Of a stretch of DNA of 64,000 bases, positions 56,001 through 64,000 are shown in pieces. The position numbers were made by a program, and so were the translations under genes. Below the pieces are notes generated by a model that worked only from the letters and a program-made list of their open reading frames with translations, searched no databases and was not told the origin of the DNA. Source of the DNA: Opisthocomus hoazin (taxonomy: Eukaryota; Chordata; Aves; Opisthocomiformes; Opisthocomidae); assembly GCF_030867145.1 (NCBI RefSeq), contig NC_134433.1, forward strand, positions 15,349,896-15,413,895, written 5' to 3'. Each line of letters opens with the position of its first letter. The first letter of the stretch is position 1.

Positions 56001-57618
56001 AGATGAGGTTCAGTGCACTGACTGAACATTGTGTGGAGGAAAAGAAACAGCTCCGATTTTGAAGCCAGTATATCTCAGGGACTACAAGTATATACAGGTT
56101 CTTATATTAAAAATGCATATAGCAAATTCTAACTGCCTGGTTTGTTTATCCTGGCATTGTTTCGTGGGAAAGCTAAGATGTGGATCTACGAATCATTGCT
56201 GCAGAAAACGTGAGCTGAGGTCTTTCTGTGGATATGGCCTTGTGTTTCCATTATTTAGCCAAAATGAAGAGTAACATCATACGCAGATAAAATGGACTTT
56301 GGAGCTCCACTAGCCCAAACCTGTGGCTCTTGTGATGCATGCTGTGAAGTGGCACATTTTGCTTTAAGTAAATAACTTTTTTTTCTCTTGTAATTATTAG
56401 CTGAAGAAGCGTTAGATGAATGGTACAGTGGCAGTGAAGATTCAGAAGACAACGACAGCTTAGGCACTCAAACAAAGGAGAAGTCCAGCACTGCTGGCAG
56501 TGACCAGGAGGATGACTTGGAAGACGATGAAGAGGCAGATCCATCTGTCGAGGCCAAGGCACCGAAGTTCAGTTTCCAGAATATCACAGACTTTGAGACG
56601 TTTACAGAGGGGATGGATGATGTAGGAGGCAGTGAAGGGGAAGGTGAAGATGATGCCAGCATGGAAGAAGGAAGTGAGGAGGAGGAATATGGGAGTGAAA
56701 ACCATGACAACATAGAGGAAACCAAAGACGATGAATGTGATGGGGGGGTGATGACATTCTCAAAAGGACAAGACGCTGAAGAAGTAGAAAAAGGAAAAGC
56801 TGTGAAGAACCAGCTAGGTTTGTGCATGTTTACTTTGTATTTTGACAAGACTTTCACCTTGCTGACACTACAGAAGCTGGCTGTGTTAGCAACCACTTCA
56901 GCACGTTAATGTGCTGTTAGCATACTGCGTGTGCATGCTGCAGCAGCCCTAGTGATTTGCAAATGTTCTGCAAAATCTGCTGTGCAAACTGGCATCACTG
57001 CTGCTACAGAATCTCATGTTATGAAGTGTATTTATCCACTGGCTTAATTGAACCACTAGTGAATATACTTGTAGTGTTGGTGGGGATAGGGACTTCCTAC
57101 ACTGGTGGTGCTGTGCGGTGGTGCTGGTACTGCTTCTGTTTCTTTTTGAAATGTAATACCGAATGCAGTTTCTTCCTATGTGTCCTGTTAAACTTTCAAA
57201 CTTCCATTTGCAAAGTGTTCTTTTAAACAGTAAAGCAAAGGGATGACTTCTTTTTGCGGATCGTAGAATTGCAGTCAGGATCATAGGATGGGGTGCTGCT
57301 TTGTCCGGAGGCACCTTGTGGGACCATTTTGTGCTGGGTCAGTGCATGCAAACGTTTGCCCTAACCAGAGTAATGCAGCACGAAGGAGAGGGCCTGTGCT
57401 GTTAAGTCAACAGCTCCTTCACAAGGAGCAAGTGCTTTGGCTTGCTAAGTAATTGTTTTTATTTTCTCTTTATTATGAAGCACTGTGGGATCAACTATTG
57501 GAAGTGAGGATCAAGATGCAGAAGGCACTCATAACAGTCAACCGTCTTCCACAGCCAGATACTTACCCAATCTTCAGAAAGGAAGGTGGACAAGAATTTG
57601 ACAATGCTGTCGAGAACT
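53001..57618 (+). CDS. AATF: Apoptosis-antagonizing transcription factor (AATF/Che-1/TRB), 5' part, exons 1-4; runs off the window
   Basis: Coding exons 53001-53085, 55554-55742, 56401-56817 and 57481-57618 join in one open frame of 829 nt (276 codons plus one base), about half of the roughly 560-residue family length. Visible parts: a short basic/Leu N-terminus ([13 protein letters not shown]), then a long acidic Ser/Glu/Asp-rich region in exon 3 typical of AATF. The start of the AATF leucine-zipper-containing domain is in exon 4 (ALWDQLLE, then [13 protein letters not shown]). The C-terminal TRAUB domain would be downstream and is absent from the window. The family product is nucleolar/nuclear, works in 18S rRNA maturation with NGDN and NOL10, and also binds RNA polymerase II and Rb. 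All junctions are phase 1. The start is fixed by the TISU element and by homology of the first residues. Confidence 0.95.
53086..55553 (+). other. AATF: AATF intron 1
   Basis: 2468 bp with GTGAGG..CACAG ends. The first 450 bp is GC-rich, with a GGGCC run near 53138-53160 and an 18/36-bp minisatellite from 53274. The rest is ordinary intronic sequence; I see no exon or other element in it. Confidence 0.85.
53274..53540 (+). repeat. 18-bp (36-bp dimer) minisatellite in AATF intron 1
   Basis: About 13-14 diverged units of an 18-bp repeat alternate between a GGGGCTACCTCAGGGGCC type and a GGGGTTATCTTATGGATC type, giving a 36-bp dimer. Units are near-perfect to the left and decay to the right. All reading frames through it are quasi-periodic and should not be taken as coding. 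Confidence 0.85.
55554..55742 (+). CDS. AATF: AATF coding exon 2
   Basis: The acceptor TTTTTTTCCACAG| ends at 55553 and the donor is TCTG|GTAAGA after 55742 (189 nt). It encodes [15 protein letters not shown] and a Lys/Ser-rich stretch ending [13 protein letters not shown], characteristic of AATF. Confidence 0.93.
55743..56400 (+). other. AATF: AATF intron 2
   Basis: 658 bp, GTAAGA..TTAG. Ordinary AT-rich intron with a T-rich tract before the acceptor; nothing else is seen. Confidence 0.85.
56401..56817 (+). CDS. AATF: AATF coding exon 3 (acidic region)
   Basis: The acceptor ATTATTAG| ends at 56400 and the exon ends at CTAG|GTTTGT (417 nt). It is dominated by Glu, Asp and Ser, as in the acidic N-terminal half of AATF, with a [17 protein letters not shown] segment in the middle. 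The donor is weak beyond the obligatory GT; read-through would add about 30 codons to a stop at 56907-56909. Confidence 0.92.
56818..57480 (+). other. AATF: AATF intron 3
   Basis: 663 bp with a weak GTTTGT donor and a TGAAG acceptor. It contains copy A (57294-57413) of a direct repeat whose partner lies in intron 4. Confidence 0.85.
57294..57413 (+). repeat. Direct repeat copy A (about 120 bp), AATF intron 3
   Basis: Runs from TGCTGCTTTGTCC to GTCAACAG and aligns over its whole length with 58036-58155, about 15 mismatches and three small gaps (about 84% identity by hand). The family is not recognised. It could be an old interspersed repeat or a local duplication. Confidence 0.8.
57481..57618 (+). 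CDS. AATF: AATF coding exon 4 (start of AATF domain)
   Basis: The acceptor TTATGAAG| ends at 57480 and the donor AACT|GTAAGA follows 57618 (138 nt). It encodes [20 protein letters not shown] and then a segment matching the start of the conserved AATF domain. It ends in phase 1, so an exon 5 must lie beyond; none was recognised up to 64000. Confidence 0.93.
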
Positions 57619-60600
57619 GTAAGAATTCTTCAATCTTTCTACTTTGGGTAGAGTCTGCTGTAGCCAATATGTTTTGCCTGTACGAGGAAGGGTTAATGGG
57701 AAAGCGAGGGCTTTGTTGTATGTGCCTGTGGTGTTAGCTGTTGGTTTGTATTGCCTTAATCATTAATCAGATACCGTGCAAGCAGAAACCAAGAAGTGTT
57801 TCCTACCCCAGACAGAGATAACTTCTCCTCTCGCCCATGTCTGTGTATGCCTAGGTGATGTCTGCAGCAGGCCTGTCGTCGCTTGCGTAACGCTGGAAAG
57901 CCTCAGCGCAGGTGCCACTGCCAAGTTCTGATTTCTGGTTCGCATGGGGATTGAAGTTTGCTTACTGAATTTAAGCTTCCTGCTGGATCTTAGGAATAAT
58001 TGGTTTGGTTATTGCTGTTCGATGCAGAGTTGGGATGCTGCTTTGTCCAGAGACACCTTGTGGTACCAAGTTTGTGCTGGGTCAGTGAGTGCAGATTTAC
58101 CCTGACCAGGAGTAGTGTAGCCCAAAGGAGAGGGCTTGTGCTGTTAAATCAACAGCAGATATATTTTCAGCTTGGAGCTGCTTCATCCGTTTATTTCTTA
58201 GGATTGCTATTAATGACACTGGTCTGATGAGATTTGTAGTAAATTCTCCAGTATGGCAAACATAATGTGTATGGTCTGGTTGAGAAGTGCAAAATACACA
58301 GCTTCAGTGTGTTGTGGATCTGTTTAATTTTTACAGTTGGACACCTTTTTTACTGGCCCTAAGATAAAAATCTGGTGTGTTATCCTTAAGGATAAATACA
58401 AACTACTGCAAGTATCAGTTGGTGTCGATTTCATCCTGACATGTTTGTTGTCTTCTGTCAAAAACCACACAAATGACAATGTTTATGCACAGGTTGTTTG
58501 TTTTTCCTGATACTTCTAATCAGAAATTAATGAACTGCATAGAATATTCTTCCAGTGATTTTGAATAACAAGCCCAGTAGCATTTTAAAGCCTGCCAGGT
58601 TGGTTATCCCTTTCACTTCTATTTCTTCTTTCCCGACCTTGAGATACTGCTCACTTTCCGGAAGGTTTCAGCTTGGTAGGTGAGCACCCCGTGGAGGATC
58701 CTAAGCAGCCCCCTGATGTGAACCAGCGGGTGGGAGACGCGGTGGTGGCACCTGCAGGCTGTGGTGCTGACCGCTAGAGGCGCCACCCGAAGCCCCTGGT
58801 CTGCTGTGGCTGCGGCCACTCAGCGACAGGACGTGCCGTTTGTATATGCTGTAGGGATACAGGCGCACTGAGAAATTTTGGCCTAGGCTGGCACAAGTAG
58901 TTTTAAAACTGGATTAGGAACTCACCGTCATCGAACTTGACCCTGAATCTTGCCCCTACACCGAGTTTTTGACTATGGTCTTACGGCTCATAGCTGATCT
59001 GAACATGGTAGCTAATCAGCTTATCTGGAGCTACAGCAGGTGAGATACTTTATATTTTAAAGTTAGCTCTGCTGCTGTAAATGAAGTGATTAAGGAAAAA
59101 AAGGCAAACTCCCAACAATACTAAGCTGACCTTTCAGTGAAATGCATGTTATTAATGTATTTAATGAGATGCATTACAAACTGCACTGAGCACCAGGTTT
59201 CATTATGGGTCTAAAATGCAATATCGTTAAAGACCTTTAACAGAAACAATGGTTGACATTTTGATATTTCCCACAAGCAAAATACAGCCAGGAACATGGA
59301 GCGTAATACTGTACACGGTGCAGCAGAGAGGGTAATCTTTCAGTTGTCCGGAACACTAAAGGAAAATCCACTATTAATAACTGCTCAGTGATTCTCTCCC
59401 CATCCTCCTCTTACAATCTGGGCAGGAAAGTTGCAGTAGCATACTCTGATGTTCCTCATAGCCTGGGTCCATGTTCTGTGTTACATCTGTGAAGACAGCA
59501 AGAAAATAAAGCTGGAGTGACCTGGGCAAGGTTCGCAGGGGAAGTGCTCGGACTGACGGGCGGGAAGTAACGAATTTAGGAACATTCTGCTACCACTACA
59601 CTTGTTTAGTGTTTCGCAGTGTTCTCTAAGGGGCCAAATTTGTATTCCTTTTTTTAAATTTCTCTATTTGTTTAAATACAATCTGTAGTTGTACAGTAAA
59701 GTAGGTTACAATAGCTGGTTGTTTTTCATGAGCTACACTATTGTCCAGTGCAGCTATCTTTCGCTGCCCTGCAAAGATGCTCTTTCCAGAGGTTACAAAG
59801 TGCCAGGCGTGTAATGAGGAGTAAACTTACACATGGAGATCTTATGAAAGATTAGAAGATCTTATGAAAGACTGGGGATGTAGGTGGTGTTATGTGGCAA
59901 AGACCCATTTCTCTCTCACTTTGCTGTGTTGGGCCCTGGGAGAGGGATTCATGTCTAATCAACAGCTAGAGCTTTACCCCGCGGGCAGTCTGAGCTGTGT
60001 TACGTCTTCATTCACAGAGCCTCCGCCGGGATAGCGGGGCTGTGACCTGTCCGTTCAGGAGGTGAGACAAAGTCCTTTCTGGAAACATACGTGATAATAT
60101 ATTTAAAGTTCTTTCATGAATTGATACACCTTGATTTATGAGGGGGGGAAAAAATCTCACTTACTAAAAGTTGGCTTGAAATGAAAGTCCTCATTTTGAG
60201 CTGATCAAGCAGTGTAGTGGCTTCTATAAAAAGAAACATTTTTCCTTGATTCTGAGCAGGGATGTAGTGGGCTGGGTAAACATTTCTGAACTCCCAAGTT
60301 CTCATCCCAGTTGTATTACCAGCTTGTGGGTAGGATCCCATTCCCCAGACAGGAAAAATTAGAAGAACTGTGCATGAGTAAGTTTAAAGATGAGTGGAAA
60401 ACAGGACTTAGTAAATGCTGAATGTGGAGGTGGTTCCATTGTACGTGATGTGCTTCAGTCTTGGACAGGAGTTGGGGTAATCAGGACATTGACGCTGTTT
60501 TGGACTGGATGATACTCTCCTTTCAGGGAAGCCTCAGCACTGCTTTCCAAATCCACGGAATAAAGCTGGCCTGCTTTCATCTCTTCATTGAATAGGGGAA

Positions 60601-63600
60601 AGTGATTTGGTGTTCAAGTTGCACAAAGCAATGGATGCCAAAAAATCCAGATTCTCGGTGTGCACTGTAGCCTGCTGAGGGCACCCAGCTCTCTCTGAGG
60701 TCCTGGACAAGTCCCTTGCATCTCTTTGAAAGCTGCCCCAGAAAGCTGTCAGTAATTTATTCCAAGTCTTTCCAGTGCTCATGAAATTTCTGCTCGTGTT
60801 CTCACAGGAAGGATGAATTTTTTGAAATGGAAAATGGTCCTTCCTATGTTTGCCTTTTTGGTGTATCTCACTTGTGACAACCCTCTGTGCAGCTGGTGGT
60901 GGTGGTGAAATTCCCTAAGGATTTGAGTAAAATTGTGCTGAAGATAATTATAGACATAAATGGACAGCAATATTCTAAATGTTTGCAGTTTTAAAGCCAA
61001 ATCTGAGTGAAAATGGTAAAGTCCTGCTTGTTTTCCAAATTTTGAGATTGGAGGTTACAAAACTTCAAGCGTTTAATTTATTATTTTTGTAATCTTTTAT
61101 GAATATTTAAAAAAAAATAAAATGATACAACGTGCCTTGGACAGTCTTGGATTCCTGAGATCTCAGGTTCTGGTGGATGATTTACTGCAAAATTGCTTAT
61201 AAATTGAAGTAGAAAATGTTTTGCAGACCTGGCAGCTTTCAGGCTTCACACCCATTTGTCACCCAGCATTTCCCTTTGTGTATAGAACAAGAATTAATTA
61301 GGCTGCACTGCAGGAAAAGTTTATGGCCATAATTTATATAGGATGAATTTCTGTTTAAAGAGACAGCATTGCTTTGTTGGCACTGTCTTACTTTTTCTTT
61401 CCTTTTTTTTAATCTTTAATTATATTCCGGATTTTTTTCTGTCACCCTTTTTACATACAAATTGGAGACCAAACTGTGGTCATGGAGCTCATGTTTATTC
61501 CTGTTTTGCATCCATGGAGAAAGTCTGAGTGATTTTTTAATACTGAACTCACAGTGGCTGCGCTCTGAATGCAGTGCAAATGTTTAATGTTTAATGCACT
61601 GCACACGTGAACTCCCGCAGCTTACGGTTCTGAGGTGCTGCTGCCTGGAGTGGTCTGTTTCTCCAAGATACATTTGTATTCTCTTGCACCGTATCTTCCA
61701 GTCTAGTCCAGGGCTTGAGATGTTGCCTCTGTTTGGGGTCTTGCACGTTCAATTAACGTTTTTCATAATCAATGCAAGTCAGAATTCGCAATCTGCTCCT
61801 GATTTGCACATTAAAGAGACCCATTAATTAAAAATTCCAATCCCTGGCATGTTCCCGCAGGATCCTTGCATTATTTACATAGAAAAAGAGTGCAAGGTGC
61901 AAGTTTCTGTGCTGTGTCTCTGCACAGATTGCATGCCTGCCATTCATATTTCTGTGTATGTTTTCAAGGGGGAGGAAGGTTAGAAGTGGATCTCATGAAA
62001 ATGTCACCAGAAATTACCTCAAGGGCAAGAAAGAGCCAAAGAAGAGGTGGGAGCAACATTAGTGAAGCCACATCCAGTGTCAGGAATTAAACAGTTCCTA
62101 GGTTTGGGGCTTGTTATGTTAAATCTCGATTCAGTGACAAAAACCCCACGGCTAATTGAGGGGCAGAGGGGGCACCAGAGCTTTAAGAAATGATATCTCT
62201 CAGTCAACAAAGGCTGGAAGCTGCTGTTGTATGTGCCCTGGGTAGCTGGCCTTCCCAATACGGTCATATAGCTCTCTGCTATTTTATTTACTTTCGCTTT
62301 ATAATTCCAGTTAAAAACACTAAGATGGGAGTGTTTCAGTGACTAGTACTTTGTGCTCCACAAAAAGAGCTGGGAATTCTGGCTTTTAAATAGTATAATG
62401 TGTTATTTTCAGTTTTTAAGTGGTGAGATGAGGAGTTAAAAACATACAGAAACCCAGGTGAGGGTCTTGCAGAAGGCGAGATGCTGATGGAAGTTGCAAG
62501 ACTTTAAACGGACAAGTAGTTGTGTATGTTTTCATATGTGCATGCCTTCGAGAGTCCAATAGGTCCCTGAAATGTACACTACGGGCTGAATTTCTGTGGG
62601 GTTTTGGTTTTTTTTGCTTTGACTGTCAGTGGATTAAGAGGAAATATTGCAATCCCACATTTGTGTTCTTCAGCATAAGCTCAAGATCAATTGTTTTGGA
62701 GAAATGGAGACAGTACTGGTTTTGGTAAAAGGTAGACGTGCAGGGTCTGTAAGAACGGATTTGCTCACTGAAGGAACAAAAGTGGGAACAACAAATATTA
62801 ACTGTTATTTACATGTTATAGAGCTGTGGAGAAGTTATGCGAAGGTTTGTAATCAATAAGAAAATAAACCTGAATAACGTGAATCAGATAAAAAAAATCA
62901 ACTGAAATGCTCCGTGTGTTTGCAAGGCCATTATCCCCAAACCTGCTTGGGTTTTTAATGTATTAATGGAGCAGCAGCAGCGAGCTCTGCCTGGTGGCAG
63001 CCTGAACTTTTCAGCACAGTGCCTTGTCTGCTGCTAATAGACACAGAATTGCATACACTTTTCGAAATTCTGCTGAAATTTGTGCGTCTTTTCTCAACTC
63101 AGTGATGTTTGAACTGTAATTTGTGTTTTCTGTAGTCAACTAGATCTTAGTTTCCTGATCACTGTGATGATGCTCTAGCCGATTCATCCATGGGCATTGG
63201 CTGTGGCCATGAGCTAGTGGCATTTCGTCCGTGCAGAGGACGCCATTCCTGTATTCCTTGTATTCAATATTATCCAGAAGAAACCTTGTTTCCCCCATCA
63301 TTTAGCATTTCAGTAGTATCCCCTTTGAAATCCCTCCAGATGAATTGTTGCGTTGGGCTCATTCACACAAAGAGGTGAGCATATATTGGAGGCAGAGCGT
63401 TGGAGAGCTGCAGTTATCACAGCTGGCTGATAAAGCAATGCTGCAACGCGTGACCTTGTTCACTCCATGAGCACCAGGGCCCGAGCGCAGTAGAATAGTG
63501 TGTTTTGCCTCTTGGGTATAAGTAAAATGTAATGATGGAGTCCGGTCCTTTTTTGTACCCTACAAGTAGTCCACTCCTCCTTGCACCCTGCGTGGCATTG

Positions 63601-64000
63601 CGGATGACGTGTTTGCTTGTGGTCACTCTGGGGATGCAATTACACCTTAGAATGGGAAATGGCAATTGCTGCCTGAGCAGTGGTTCCCAGTCCTGCCTTT
63701 TCTCCTCTGTGCTGAGTTTGGACTGTAGAATATTTAGGCATATGCACCTTTTACCTCCTTCACTACATGTTTTAAATGGGATGCTGTGAAGAAGCTTTAT
63801 TCAAAAGAAAGATGTGGAAAGATGAAACAAGTGTGAACTACACGTGAAGTTTGTGGGACGCAGCTCACTGTTCATAATCCTACTGTAGCCAGTCTCTTTG
63901 ACTCAGAGTCACTTGGTGGATAACTTATGTTTCACATTGATTAGTTATTCCCTCAAGGTGTTATATGTCTGCATGTGGTGCAGCTAGCCAGTAGTTGCTA
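57619..64000 (+). other. AATF: AATF intron 4 (incomplete; continues past the window)
   Basis: Over 6.3 kb of mostly AT-rich intron. It holds direct repeat copy B, a GC-rich patch at about 58655-58830 unlike its surroundings, and a short direct repeat of GATCTTATGAAAGA near 59839-59872. I looked for AATF exon 5 (the Leu-rich segment after exon 4) and for C/D-box snoRNAs and found neither. Confidence 0.75.
58036..58155 (+). repeat. Direct repeat copy B (about 120 bp), AATF intron 4
   Basis: Same orientation as copy A and 742 bp downstream of it, so the pair brackets exon 4. The sequences outside the shared 120 bp do not align obviously, which favours two insertions of one repeat family over duplication of a larger segment. 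Confidence 0.8.

Noticed and set aside
63160-63260. Possible C/D-box snoRNA in AATF intron 4 (GTGATGA near 63165)
   Set aside because: No D box (CTGA) follows at a suitable distance and there is no terminal stem.
57619-64000. AATF exon 5
   Set aside because: Looked for the conserved Leu-rich segment that follows exon 4 in the family; no frame encodes it, so it is assumed to lie beyond the window.
1-64000. CRISPR arrays, operons, insertion sequences, tRNA or rRNA genes
   Set aside because: None seen; the spliced vertebrate genes and CR1 repeats make the prokaryotic feature types irrelevant, and no tRNA or rRNA motif was recognised.

Overview
The window is vertebrate nuclear DNA, most likely from a bird. 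Two things point there: six 3'-end fragments of CR1-type LINEs whose tails are short ATTCTATG or ATTCTGTG runs, and the GC-rich, repeat-poor, compact character typical of an avian small chromosome. It holds two protein-coding genes on the + strand, LHX1 (complete) and AATF (5' part only). The order LHX1 then AATF matches their neighbouring arrangement in other vertebrates (human 17q12).

Region 1 to about 38,000 is the upstream flank of LHX1. I see no convincing protein-coding exon in it. It contains six CR1 fragments, all in + orientation, a 44-bp VNTR at 22.1-22.6 kb, a perfect 21-bp-arm hairpin around a CA/TA microsatellite at 16.06 kb, and several islands of AT-rich, TAAT/GATA/forkhead-motif-dense sequence in otherwise GC-rich DNA. 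Those islands are my candidates for LHX1 cis-regulatory elements (inference only; conservation could not be tested). From about 36 kb the sequence becomes an extreme CpG- and G-run-rich island leading into the promoter.

LHX1 (coding 39,320-43,316, five coding exons) encodes a 406-residue LIM-homeodomain transcription factor: LIM1, LIM2, an acidic Ser-rich linker, a homeodomain and a Pro-rich C-terminus. All four introns have GT..AG ends and the joined frame is open from ATG to TAG. The 5' UTR is about 1.1-1.2 kb long and carries three upstream ORFs, the last encoding a very leucine-rich 30-residue peptide. The 3' UTR runs to about 44,755. Both core-promoter candidates (about 38,062 and about 38,189-38,230) are inferred.

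Region 44,760-52,900 is the LHX1-AATF intergenic interval: AT-rich blocks plus a GCT triplet array at 51.5 kb. AATF begins at 53,001 with a perfect TISU/YY1 element across its start codon. Four coding exons (53,001-57,618) are visible and the gene continues beyond the window. Its introns contain an 18/36-bp minisatellite (intron 1) and a pair of roughly 120-bp diverged direct repeats flanking exon 4. The rest (57,619-64,000) is intron 4, with no further exon recognised.

The two genes are functionally distinct. LHX1 patterns the kidney, head organiser and neurons and has large, regulated flanks. AATF is a housekeeping nucleolar ribosome-biogenesis factor with a compact, TATA-less CpG promoter. 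I found no clear evidence of a new multi-gene system. The most notable signals are regulatory: a 10-bp-phased homeodomain-site cluster at 18.9 kb, the LHX1 uORFs, and the AATF TISU.
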